Shown piece by piece: positions 26,512 through 33,875 of a stretch of 64,000 nt of DNA; the stretch's first letter is position 1, and the number at the start of each line of letters is the position of its first letter. The translations under genes and the position numbers were made by a program. Source of the DNA: CADCTM01 sp049671305. Lineage in GTDB: Bacteria > Cyanobacteriota > Cyanobacteriia > Cyanobacteriales > Coleofasciculaceae. The notes below the pieces were generated by a model, which saw nothing but the letters and a program-made list of their open reading frames with translations, searched no databases and was not told where the DNA came from. The stretch covers positions 18,292 to 82,291 of the forward strand of contig JBATUR010000047.1 in the NCBI GenBank assembly GCA_049671305.1, written 5' to 3'.

Positions 26512-26970
26512 ATGCTTAGAAATATTGTGCGTCAGTTGAGTGCAGCCACCTTATCATTGCTGCTGTTAATGGGCATTTCGGTAACATTACCTCGTGCTGC
26601 TCAAGCCGCTAATCTCACTTCTTTTCAGCAAAGTAAGACTATGTTACTTGCTGATGTCATGCCTGTTCTTGAAGTGGAGTCACCTGTTGAGAAGGTTGAA
26701 GAATTAACGGAGATGGCAAAGGAAGAAGCAGAGGAAGCTGCAGAAGATGCCGCTAAAGCGGAAAAGAAAGCCGCAAAAAAGGCAGCTAAAGAGGCGAAGA
26801 AATTAGCAAAAACTGAAGCCAAGACAGCTAAAGAACTTGCCAAAGCTGAAGAAAAAAAGGCAAAGGAAGTGGCTAAAGCTGAAGAGAAAAAGGCTAAGGA
26901 ACTTGCCAAAGCTGAAGAGAAAAAGGCGAAAGAAGTAACTAAAGCTGAGGCTATGGTTGAAGCTGAATAG
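26512..26970 (+). CDS. Secreted Lys/Ala/Glu repeat protein (LEA-like 11-residue repeats)
   Basis: This is 152 residues from the ATG at 26512, with GGAG four bases upstream; a GTG 18 bases earlier is also in frame. A signal peptide (LSAATLSLLLLMGISVTLPRAAQA) is followed by a spacer and then an almost pure Ala/Lys/Glu helix from about residue 60 to the end. Three near-identical 11-residue units of the form KELAKAEEKKA are encoded by 33-base DNA repeats (26830-26928), plus a partial fourth. The 11-residue periodicity recalls group 3 LEA proteins and other highly charged single helices. The function is unknown; protection or an envelope spacer role are possibilities. Confidence 0.72.
   Translation: MLRNIVRQLSAATLSLLLLMGISVTLPRAAQAANLTSFQQSKTMLLADVMPVLEVESPVEKVEELTEMAKEEAEEAAEDAAKAEKKAAKKAAKEAKKLAKTEAKTAKELAKAEEKKAKEVAKAEEKKAKELAKAEEKKAKEVTKAEAMVEAE
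26830..26952 (+). repeat. 33-bp tandem coding repeat
   Basis: Units at 26830-26862, 26863-26895 and 26896-26928, plus a 24-base partial unit to 26952, encode KE[LV]AKAEEKKA. The differences between units are mostly at third codon positions and at the alternating Leu/Val codon. Confidence 0.85.
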
Positions 26971-27124
26971 TAGATTAGCCTTGCCATTAATTTGCTGAAA
27001 ATCAGTGTTAGGTAATCCGTACCCAATCAGAAATTAAGGTGAGGTATTTTTCTTTTTGCTGACATGACAATCTTGCCTTTGTAGCAGATAAGTTTTGCAT
27101 TAAATCTTCGTAAGGACATTAACC

Positions 27125-27553
27125 ATGAAACGATTTTTCTTATCTATTTTGGCTAGTTTGGTTGTTTTTCTGAGCTTTACTAGTATCGCTCAAGCACAAC
27201 CCCTGAGCAATGTTTCATCACTCATGCTTGCTGTTGTTCAAAAAGAGGCAATGGCACAACTGAAAGAGAAAGTGCTGCCACAGATTGAAGATATTCTCAC
27301 AGCAGAGCAAGAAAAACAGCTTGAAACAGCGATGTCAAGTGGCAAAATCAGTATGCGTAAGGCGTTCAAATCACTAGCACTAACGCCAGCTCAAAAAACC
27401 CAACTTGCAACGGTGCTTAAAACGCTTCCCAAAAAGGAGTTGTTTTCGTCAATGACTCCAGAACAAAAGCGGGAGTTTTTTATGAAGAAGAAAGAGATAT
27501 TTATGCCAACTCCTGAAGAAATTTCTGAGTATAAGGCGATGAAAGGAGAATAG
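27125..27553 (+). CDS. Secreted LTxxQ-type protein (Spy/CpxP-like)
   Basis: This 142-residue protein has a signal peptide (MKRFFLSILASLVVFLSFTS, cleavage near AQAQ). The mature helical part has three LTxxQ-like motifs: LTAEQEKQL, LTPAQKTQL and MTPEQKREFF. These motifs define the Spy/CpxP family of periplasmic chaperones and metal- or stress-responsive proteins. The match is by motif only; the sequence is short and otherwise diverged. GTAAGGA lies just upstream of the start. A perfect inverted repeat follows the gene (27570-27610). Confidence 0.65.
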   Translation: MKRFFLSILASLVVFLSFTSIAQAQPLSNVSSLMLAVVQKEAMAQLKEKVLPQIEDILTAEQEKQLETAMSSGKISMRKAFKSLALTPAQKTQLATVLKTLPKKELFSSMTPEQKREFFMKKKEIFMPTPEEISEYKAMKGE

Positions 27554-27569
27554 GTTTACAATAGTTAAA

Positions 27570-27610
27570 TTTGCCATCTTTTATCTACAACTTGTACAAA
27601 AGATGGCAAA
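27570..27610. terminator. 13-bp perfect inverted repeat between two plus-strand genes
   Basis: 27570-27582 and 27598-27610 are exact complements with a 15-base loop. The repeat lies 17 bases after the LTxxQ gene and 31 bases before the next start. It probably ends the upstream transcript, but the T-run is absent, so it may instead stabilise or regulate mRNA. Confidence 0.45.
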
Positions 27611-27641
27611 ATAAATGAGGATTGACTAGTTGTAAATTGAG

Positions 27642-28310
27642 ATGACAACTCAGACAGACCAACTTTTTTATTCGAGTCTTGTGACTGAACATATCGTTTT
27701 GAAAGGTAAAGATCTTGCCTTCAAAATGTGGCATAATCGGCTTGTAAATCGAGCCAAAAATTGCCCAGGATTTCTACAGGCAGACCTCTGTCCTCCTTTA
27801 AGATGTAAAGATCCGGTGGTGAAATGGTATTCAATTATTCACTTCGATTCACCGGAACATTTAAACAATTGGGTTGAATCAAGCGATCGCAAAAGTCTAG
27901 TTGAATCAGGACAGCAAATTTTTAATGCTTACCGCTTTAAATCATTCACAACAGGTTTAGAAGGTTGGTTTTCTAGCCAGTCGGGTAAGCTTGAAAGAGT
28001 AGGTTTGGGACCGCCGACATGGAAGCAAATTTTGGCAGTGGTATTAGGGCTATATCCCATTGTTATGCTCCAATCTAAGCTATTTGCTTTTCTAGGTATC
28101 TTCAACTCTTGGTCACCTGAAATTGCCATGTTAGCTAATAATTTAATTACATCTTCGATTCTCAGTTTATTCGTCATGCCCTTGGTAGCGCGACGATTAC
28201 GCTTTTGGCTACAGCCAGCTTACAATCATAATATAAGCACTGATTTTTTGGGGACGATTATTGTTGCAACTGCGTTATTAATGATGGTAATTTTGTTTTA
28301 TTTTTTCTAG
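27642..28310 (+). CDS. Antibiotic-biosynthesis-monooxygenase-fold (ABM) membrane protein
   Basis: This 222-residue protein has an N-terminal ABM-type alpha/beta barrel at about 10-105. FKMWHNRLVNRAKNCPGFLQ and KWYSIIHFDSPEHLNNWVES match the usual pattern of a pre-helix, a PGF turn and a WESS-like end. Three membrane helices follow at about 128-150, 155-178 and 200-222. ABM domains bind small aromatics or haem, and membrane-anchored forms are common in bacteria with no assigned reaction. It is 38 bases before a secreted ABM-like gene in the same direction, probably in one transcript. Confidence 0.75.
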   Translation: MTTQTDQLFYSSLVTEHIVLKGKDLAFKMWHNRLVNRAKNCPGFLQADLCPPLRCKDPVVKWYSIIHFDSPEHLNNWVESSDRKSLVESGQQIFNAYRFKSFTTGLEGWFSSQSGKLERVGLGPPTWKQILAVVLGLYPIVMLQSKLFAFLGIFNSWSPEIAMLANNLITSSILSLFVMPLVARRLRFWLQPAYNHNISTDFLGTIIVATALLMMVILFYFF

Positions 28311-28348
28311 ATGCATTAACTATTTGATAATTTAATTTAATTATTTTT

Positions 28349-29134
28349 ATGCTTAAACTTGTTCAAAAAATAGCTCACATTGCTTTATTTTCTGTTGGAG
28401 CTTTCGCGGCGCTGCTCATATTTTCTAGTGCTGCCTGGGCAAGTGAAAGTTCCAAAGCTCTATCCTTTGATGCCTCGACTTCGGCTGTAGAAGTTGTGAC
28501 AATCTACGAAACTTCATTTTCCACTCAAAAAAGTCTGGTCACCGCCTTAAAATCGAGTAGTAAGTTGCTCAAGAAAGCGCCAGGATTTGCAGGTTTTTCT
28601 ATGTTGAGAAGTCAGGATAGAAAGCAGATGATTACTTTATCTCAATGGCAGGATTTATCGAGTTATAAGGCTTATAATACACCTATAGTAGACTCTTCTT
28701 TATCAGCGTCTAAGCAACCTACGTCTACACCTACACCTACCCATATCAAGATATTTGAACTTACAAAAGCTCAGGCTTCGATCGCTAATGCTATACCTGC
28801 TTTTCGAGGCAAGGAAGCCGTTGTTCAATTCATTAAATTGATGCCTAATAGTGCAGATGATCAGGGAAAATTGTTAGAGCAAATTGAAGTAATTATTCCT
28901 GACTTACTGCAAAAACAACCGATTCCTCAATCCGCTCTTTTATTTAAGGGAATAGACAATAATGAAATCATCTTGATGTTAAATTGGAACTGTAGTGTAA
29001 TGTTTGAAGATTTAGGTAAACCTTCTGCGATCGCATTTGATGATAATCTAGTTTTATCTGATATTGATCAACAATTCTATGATGTAATCAAAATCATGCC
29101 AGCAGAAGTAAAAGAAACACGAGATGAAGACTGA
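28349..29134 (+). CDS. Secreted tandem ABM-like protein
   Basis: This 261-residue protein has a signal peptide (about 1-31, ending SSAAWASES). Residues 45-105 resemble an ABM barrel (VVTIYETSFSTQKSLVTALK, then KAPGFAGFSMLRSQDRKQMITLSQWQDLSSYKAY). Residues 140-225 could form a second, more diverged copy (VVQFIKLMPNSADDQGKLLEQI). After a Pro/Thr linker (TSTPTPTH) the second half ends in an acidic tail. It is probably translated from the same message as the membrane ABM gene 38 bases upstream. Its substrate is unknown; an exported dimeric barrel suggests binding of a small molecule in the periplasm. Confidence 0.6.
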   Translation: MLKLVQKIAHIALFSVGAFAALLIFSSAAWASESSKALSFDASTSAVEVVTIYETSFSTQKSLVTALKSSSKLLKKAPGFAGFSMLRSQDRKQMITLSQWQDLSSYKAYNTPIVDSSLSASKQPTSTPTPTHIKIFELTKAQASIANAIPAFRGKEAVVQFIKLMPNSADDQGKLLEQIEVIIPDLLQKQPIPQSALLFKGIDNNEIILMLNWNCSVMFEDLGKPSAIAFDDNLVLSDIDQQFYDVIKIMPAEVKETRDED

Positions 29135-29368
29135 TCAAATTTGGTTTTGGCGATATCTATAATAATTTAAGTTGCAGCGCTTTCAAAAATTAAGAACTGA
29201 GTAATCTATTTTATCTAGATTGCCTGCCCTTAGAGGCACTTTAACTATTATCCACTCTCAACCAGCATAATAGTTAAATTTTTGCTGCCCTGCAAATTCT
29301 ACAGACAAGTCAAAAAGCAATATTTTTAAGAAAATGGAAATAGTTGCTCCCATCAAACCTCAAAACCA

Positions 29369-29827
29369 ATGACTTGCCTCGACTATTTCTACTACCTTCT
29401 CTCTCGTCGCGAATACAGCGCCTATCAACTCACCAAAAAAGCGAAAGAAAAAAAATATGAACAACCTGAAATAGCTCAAGCTATTGAGGAACTTCAAAGT
29501 AAAGATTATCAATCTGATACCCGCGTGGTGGAAGGCATGATTGCCTACTACTTAGGCAAATATGGCAAAGGGATGATTAAGCGCAAATGTCGCGAAAAAG
29601 GAATTACTGCCGATTTATTTGACGAAGTTTGGCAGTCACAAACTGAAAATCAGGATACCGAAAATCTAGACGATTTGAAAGCGAAAGTAATCCGAAAGTA
29701 TAAAGTTGATGATTTTAGCTCAATTGAACCAAAAACTAAGGCAAGATTATGGAATTACCTTCAGTACAGAGGCTTTAACCCTGGTCAAATTTTGGCTCAA
29801 TGGCAACAGGAACAAGAAGAAGAATAA
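29369..29827 (+). CDS. recX: RecX family regulatory protein
   Basis: This 152-residue protein matches RecX in length and pattern. The opening DYFYYLLSRREYSAYQLTKKAKEKKYEQPEIAQAIEELQSKDYQSDTR shows the first three-helix repeat. RecX modulates RecA filaments during recombination. The start is supported by the family N-terminus (CLDYFYYLLSRREYS is the usual A-x2-YAL-x-LL-x-R-R-x-yS pattern). recA is not in the window. The gene ends 4 bases before the convergent copper-group gene. Confidence 0.85.
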   Translation: MTCLDYFYYLLSRREYSAYQLTKKAKEKKYEQPEIAQAIEELQSKDYQSDTRVVEGMIAYYLGKYGKGMIKRKCREKGITADLFDEVWQSQTENQDTENLDDLKAKVIRKYKVDDFSSIEPKTKARLWNYLQYRGFNPGQILAQWQQEQEEE

Positions 29828-29831
29828 CACT

Positions 29832-30263
29832 TTAAGAACCGACATTCACATTGTAAGATAGCGAAAATGGACGGAAATTGGCGCCGTTTTTCGCAGTTCC
29901 AGTTAGCTCCAACTTATAAGAACCCGCTCTTGGAAAAACGATTTCTGCCCCTGGAATACCTCTATATTGTTCGGCAGAAATCGCTTTTAATGTTGGTTTC
30001 AGTAAGGGTGCAGAACCTCGTTTATGTGGCTCTGGAAAGACCGCTAGCTGGCAGTTACACTGAGATAAAGGGATAATTGCTCCGCCGCGACGAGTTAGAG
30101 CAAACCAAGCTTGAGAGCGTTGTCCAGCTTTCGGATTATGACCTGGTTCAAGGTGAAATGTTGCGGCGACATCTCCTGAAACTTTTACGTTATGAGCTGC
30201 TACAGGTGCGGCAATTAATGCTGAAATTACTACTAATCCGATTTTTTTGCTGAAGCTAAACAT
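29832..30263 (-). CDS. Secreted protein with predicted N-terminal histidine (possible copper binding)
   Basis: This 143-residue protein has a signal peptide of about 23 residues. Predicted cleavage after APVAA gives a mature chain starting His-Asn-Val-Lys, as in CopC-type and other copper proteins that use the N-terminal amino group and His side chain. Further candidate ligands are HLEPGH, a CNC motif (SQCNCQL) and EPHKRG. The mature part looks like a small beta sandwich (YKLELTGTAKNGANFRPFSLSYNVNV). It lies downstream of the copy of the shared 24-bp motif at 30347-30370 with 83 bases between. The copper role is inferred from the ligands and the promoter shared with cytochrome c6. Confidence 0.7.
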   Translation of the reverse strand: MFSFSKKIGLVVISALIAAPVAAHNVKVSGDVAATFHLEPGHNPKAGQRSQAWFALTRRGGAIIPLSQCNCQLAVFPEPHKRGSAPLLKPTLKAISAEQYRGIPGAEIVFPRAGSYKLELTGTAKNGANFRPFSLSYNVNVGS

Positions 30264-30346
30264 AGAACCTCTAAATATTATAAAAGTCGGTCTTATTTTG
30301 GGGAATTGAGTTAACCGAACATATATTGCATGAAGTTGCTTAATTA

Positions 30347-30370
30347 GTCAAAAGACAAGCTGTCAAACTT
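30347..30370 (-). promoter_or_regulatory. Copy 1 of the shared 24-bp operator-like motif
   Basis: On the minus strand this contains TTTGACAGCTTGTCTTTTGA, identical to the copy at 32320-32343. It lies 83 bases before the start of the N-terminal-His protein gene and points toward it. The centre GACA-N3-TGTC is an inverted repeat of the kind bound by BlaI/CopY-type repressors. Confidence 0.75.
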
Positions 30371-30375
30371 TGCTA

Positions 30376-31587
30376 TTATTTTGGTGCAACGTAGAATTTT
30401 TGTAGAGATAATAGCGACCAAACCAAAGGAAATCTGATTAATAAAACCAATGCTGTAATCAGAAAAGCGATCGCACTTCGCATCACATTATCCCAATTCC
30501 ATACCAACTCGCCCAAATAATGGGAACCAATCAACACAGTATGAAGCGTCGCCAGCACCAAAGCGGGAACACTCAGAAGATGAATTAACCGCCAGTTTTT
30601 CCCCAACGCCTTCTGTAGTTTGTCAAAACTCGTAAACGCCGCAGGTGCCATCAAAACTAATGCCAAAGCCCCCAACCCTATCCCCACTTGATGCTGCGGC
30701 AGCATGAACGAAAAAGCATCCAAATTCCATTGCAACGTATGATCGAGCATATGAGCCGTATGAGCCAAACTCAGCACAAACGCCCCTACTCCCAATGCCC
30801 GACGATAACGCAATAACCCCGCCCATAAACCGCTAACTGGACGCGCAATCAAAGCTAGCATCAATAAAATTAGCGCACCATGCCCCGTATAATCCACCAT
30901 TGCATCAGTCCGCAACAGCGTCAAAATACCGATGGAAAGCGTTACCCAGCCGCCTAAACGAAATAGCTGACTACGCTTATCAGCACTCAGTCGCGAAGCT
31001 GAAACGCCCACACCCAGCATCATCGGCATTGTACCCAGCCCAAAAGCCAACATCGTCGCCGCCCCTAGCCAAAGACTTCCCGTCGCGGCTGCCTTAATTT
31101 GAGCTGCATACAAGAAACCACAAGGAATTAAACCCCAGACACTCCCCAACAGAAAAGGTGTCCACCAGCGAGTTTGCAACGAAAGCTTAGTCATTGCCCC
31201 ACTTAAGCGCTGATGCCAACTGCCTTGAAGCGGATGAAATACCGGCAAACGCGGCAAAAAGTCAGGTTTAATTTGTACAATTCCAAACCAAATCAGCATT
31301 AATCCCGTTAAAGTCGTCATGATTTGACGTAGACTGCTGCCAATCCCCGCCAACTGTCCCCCCGCTAGTAAGACAGAACCCAGCGCCCCAATTCCCGCAC
31401 CCACAAAGGCATAGCTGACAATTCTACCCAAGTTTAGCAAGCCGTGAAAACTCAATTGTTTCCCTAATTTTGTCGTTTCCTGCTGTTGAGATAGCGAGAA
31501 AGCCACGGTAAGAGGACCACACATTCCCACACAGTGACCAAAACTGCCTAGAAAACCTAGACTCATGATCAGTAGTAAATCTAACAC
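30376..31587 (-). CDS. TauE/SafE-like (COG2836) transporter fused to a ferric-reductase-like domain
   Basis: This 403-residue inner-membrane protein has a DsbD/UreH-type six-helix unit with the cysteine motif GHCVGMCGPL in residues 1-230; related proteins move metals or reductant during cytochrome oxidase assembly. Residues 240-400 form four more helices with paired histidines (LAHTAHMLDH and LATLHTVLIGSH), as in ferric-reductase-like haem-binding membrane domains. The fusion suggests metal reduction and transport. Its start lies 52 bases from the motif at 31640-31663, which it shares with the divergent gene. The link to copper is an inference from that motif. Confidence 0.8.
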   Translation of the reverse strand: MLDLLLIMSLGFLGSFGHCVGMCGPLTVAFSLSQQQETTKLGKQLSFHGLLNLGRIVSYAFVGAGIGALGSVLLAGGQLAGIGSSLRQIMTTLTGLMLIWFGIVQIKPDFLPRLPVFHPLQGSWHQRLSGAMTKLSLQTRWWTPFLLGSVWGLIPCGFLYAAQIKAAATGSLWLGAATMLAFGLGTMPMMLGVGVSASRLSADKRSQLFRLGGWVTLSIGILTLLRTDAMVDYTGHGALILLMLALIARPVSGLWAGLLRYRRALGVGAFVLSLAHTAHMLDHTLQWNLDAFSFMLPQHQVGIGLGALALVLMAPAAFTSFDKLQKALGKNWRLIHLLSVPALVLATLHTVLIGSHYLGELVWNWDNVMRSAIAFLITALVLLIRFPLVWSLLSLQKFYVAPK

Positions 31588-31639
31588 TATCTATTTAAAA
31601 TTTAATCACTAATTAAAGATATCAAAAAAAACTTAAAAC

Positions 31640-31663
31640 AAGTTTGACAGCCTGTCTTTTGAC
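31640..31663 (+). promoter_or_regulatory. Copy 2 of the shared 24-bp operator-like motif
   Basis: TTTGACAGCCTGTCTTTTGA lies within this span; it differs from copies 1 and 3 at a single base. It sits between the divergent TauE-fusion and His/Met-rich genes, 87 bases before the latter and 52 before the former. Confidence 0.75.
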
Positions 31664-31750
31664 ACGGCTTGAACTCCGTAATACATTTTGCAATAAGCAC
31701 GTTAGAATTAATCACACAACATAGTTATTATCCTCAATCAAAATCAAAGC

Positions 31751-32257
31751 ATGAAAAAAAGTTTCTGGATAGCATCAACTACTTTATTATTTTTGGCAGG
31801 GTTTGGTGTTAGTTTAACGATGGCAAGAAGCCCGAATGCTTCTGCTGAAATACTGGCTCATGAGCCACATAATGATAGTTCTGACGGTATGATGTCGGGG
31901 ACACATGGGCACAAAAAAGTAGAGATTCCAGCAGGACAAGCCATTCCTAGCGTTGACTTGACTGTACATCCTGATGCTATGAAAGGCGTAAATCTGGAAG
32001 TAAAACTTACTAATTTTCGCTTTGCTCCAGAAAAAATCAATCAAGAAAGTAAGCTAACTGAAGGTCATGCTCATCTTTATGTAGATGGAAAAAAACTGAC
32101 TAGACTTTATGGTTCTTGGTATTATCTTGCTGATTTAGAGCCAGGGCAACATAAGATTACTGTCACACTCAATACTAACAATCATGAAGATTTAGTTTAT
32201 CAAGGTAAGATGATTGAAGATACTGAAATGTTTTCTGTACCTGCAGCCACTAACTAA
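31751..32257 (+). CDS. Secreted His/Met-rich protein, likely metal-binding
   Basis: This 168-residue protein has a signal peptide (about 1-30). The region after it is rich in potential metal ligands: HEPHNDSSDGMMSGTHGHKK (about 37-56). A beta-sandwich-like domain with GHAHLYVDGKKLTRLYGSWY and LEPGQHKITVTLNTNNHEDL follows; the HAHLYVDG and PGxHxIxVxL patterns are seen in DUF4399-type and copper-chaperone-like domains. It is preceded by copy 2 of the shared 24-bp motif and followed by cytochrome c6. A copper-binding or delivery role is an inference. Confidence 0.7.
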   Translation: MKKSFWIASTTLLFLAGFGVSLTMARSPNASAEILAHEPHNDSSDGMMSGTHGHKKVEIPAGQAIPSVDLTVHPDAMKGVNLEVKLTNFRFAPEKINQESKLTEGHAHLYVDGKKLTRLYGSWYYLADLEPGQHKITVTLNTNNHEDLVYQGKMIEDTEMFSVPAATN

Positions 32258-32319
32258 CAAATTAATTTGAATACTTAAGACATTGCTCACAACTAATCAG
32301 TGATGACTAATAGCAAGCT

Positions 32320-32343
32320 AAGTTTGACAGCTTGTCTTTTGAC
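32320..32343 (+). promoter_or_regulatory. Copy 3 of the shared 24-bp operator-like motif (cytochrome c6)
   Basis: TTTGACAGCTTGTCTTTTGA, identical to copy 1, lies 79 bases before the likely TTG start of cytochrome c6. It contains TTGACA, so the operator probably overlaps the -35 box, as expected for a repressor. Confidence 0.78.
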
Positions 32344-32422
32344 GTTATTTTATTTCTAATCTCAAAATGGGATAGGATCTTTTGCGAATAAAAGTCCCAT
32401 GTTTAAGAAGAGGAGAAACATT

Positions 32423-32761
32423 TTGAAAAAGCTACTGTCAATTGTTCTGTTGATCAGCGCTGTGTTTAGTTTTGCCCTAACTCGCCCAGCTTTAGCGGCT
32501 GATGAGGCAAGCGGTGCAAAAATCTTTAGCGCTAATTGTGCCGCCTGTCATGCAGGTGGACGCAATGTGATTATGGCAAATAAGACTCTGCAAAAAGAGG
32601 CTTTAGAAAAATATGCCATGAATTCAATGGAAGCAATTGTGAATCAGGTAACCAATGGCAAAAATGCGATGCCAGCTTTTAAAGGGCGTTTAAGTTCAGC
32701 TCAAATTGAAGATGTTGCTTCTTATGTGCTAGCACAAGCTGATAAAAGTTGGGCAAAATAA
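32423..32761 (+). CDS. petJ: Cytochrome c6
   Basis: This lumenal haem protein replaces plastocyanin as electron carrier from cytochrome b6f to photosystem I when copper is low. The haem motif is CAACH; the distal Met ligand is in NAMPAFKGRL. A signal peptide ends TRPALA. I chose the TTG at 32423 because AGGAGA lies six bases upstream and the peptide then starts like other PetJ proteins (M-KKLLSIVLL); an in-frame ATG at 32399 lacks an RBS. With this start the promoter motif is at the same distance as for the other two genes (79, 83 and 87 bases). In other cyanobacteria petJ is repressed by copper. Confidence 0.92.
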   Translation: MKKLLSIVLLISAVFSFALTRPALAADEASGAKIFSANCAACHAGGRNVIMANKTLQKEALEKYAMNSMEAIVNQVTNGKNAMPAFKGRLSSAQIEDVASYVLAQADKSWAK

Positions 32762-32814
32762 AGCGATTAATCTAGATTTATCTAGAAAACTTTTTTCTTA
32801 GTCCAATTATTAAA

Positions 32815-32841
32815 TTCACCGGAGGTTTTTCCTTCGGTGAA
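32815..32841 (+). terminator. Hairpin after cytochrome c6
   Basis: TTCACCGGAGG (32815-32825) pairs with CCTTCGGTGAA (32831-32841), with one mismatch and a five-T loop. It lies 54 bases after the stop codon. The tail after the stem is not T-rich, so its strength is uncertain. Confidence 0.5.
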
Positions 32842-32876
32842 GCAAATTGTTATTTATAATTTGGTGATAAAAATCA

Positions 32877-33800
32877 ATGAGTCGCTTATACAGAATCTTA
32901 ATTAGCTTAGGGCTTGTTGCGGTATTTTTTATGCCTGTAACAACCATACCAGCATTAGCAGCAGTAATACCAATTACTCAAATAAGTGCCAAAGATTTTT
33001 TGAAATTGGGTGTAGAAAACACTTCTCGTGGAGAGTTTGAGCAAGCGATTATTAACTTTAGCCAAGCAATTAAGCTAGATGCAAAAATGGCAGCAGCTTA
33101 TAGTAATCGTTGTCTAGTTTACAACCAAATGGAAGAGTATCAACGAGCAATTATTGATTGTACCCAAGCAATGCAACTAAATCCTGACAAGATAGAATCA
33201 TATCTGAATCGAGGACTAGCTTATTATAGACAGGGGAATTACCAAGAAGCGATCGCAGATTACAATCAAATCATAGTTCTTAATCCCCAAGAATACAGAG
33301 CTTACTACAACCGAGGATTAGCGTATTTTGAACAGAAAGAGTATAAATTAGCAATCGCTGATTATAACCAAGCTTTGCACTCTTCACAATTAGACGCAAA
33401 AGCCACTTCATTAGTCTACAACGACCGAGGATTAGCTTACTTTGCACTCACCAATATTCAAAGTGCAATGGCTGATTTTTCCCAAGCAATTCAACTTAAT
33501 GATAGTGATGCTAGGGCATACTATAACCGAGCTTGCGCCTGTCATCGACAAAGAGATTTCAAAAGTGCAGTTCAAGACTTTACAGAGTCCTTGAAACGCA
33601 ACCCAAATCAGGCAGAAGCTTATATTAACCGTGGTGTTGTCCGTTATGAAATAGGTTATCAGCAAGCTGCTTTTGAAGACTTAAGAAAAGGTGCACAATG
33701 TTTTTGTAAGCAAGGGCAAATGGTGGCTTATCAACAAGCTTTGAACTTGCTGAAAAAGATGCAAAAATCCTTAGCTAATTTAGAAAGTGAGATTGGTTAG
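32877..33800 (+). CDS. Secreted/periplasmic TPR-repeat protein
   Basis: This 307-residue protein has a signal peptide (LISLGLVAVFFMPVTTIPALA) followed by seven to eight TPR units, for example AAAYSNRCLVYNQMEEYQRAIIDCTQAMQLNPD and RAYYNRGLAYFEQKEYKLAIADYNQAL. The N-R-G/C-x-x-Y pattern in each unit marks the subtype common in cyanobacterial lumen or periplasm proteins. It is distinct from the other TPR protein in the window (4778-5647). The function is scaffolding; the partner is unknown. It follows cytochrome c6 in the same direction but beyond a hairpin. Confidence 0.82.
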   Translation: MSRLYRILISLGLVAVFFMPVTTIPALAAVIPITQISAKDFLKLGVENTSRGEFEQAIINFSQAIKLDAKMAAAYSNRCLVYNQMEEYQRAIIDCTQAMQLNPDKIESYLNRGLAYYRQGNYQEAIADYNQIIVLNPQEYRAYYNRGLAYFEQKEYKLAIADYNQALHSSQLDAKATSLVYNDRGLAYFALTNIQSAMADFSQAIQLNDSDARAYYNRACACHRQRDFKSAVQDFTESLKRNPNQAEAYINRGVVRYEIGYQQAAFEDLRKGAQCFCKQGQMVAYQQALNLLKKMQKSLANLESEIG

Positions 33801-33875
33801 AGTTTCGGCTGTTGTTTTCCTTGGGGTTGATAGTGATGGCTTATGGCTAGCTTGTCTTCATAAAAGCTATAGATT

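Noticed and set aside
26625..27026. A 133-codon minus-strand frame rich in Ser, Ala and Phe
   Set aside because: It is the mirror of the Lys/Ala/Glu repeats on the other strand; repeats of this kind keep several frames open by chance.
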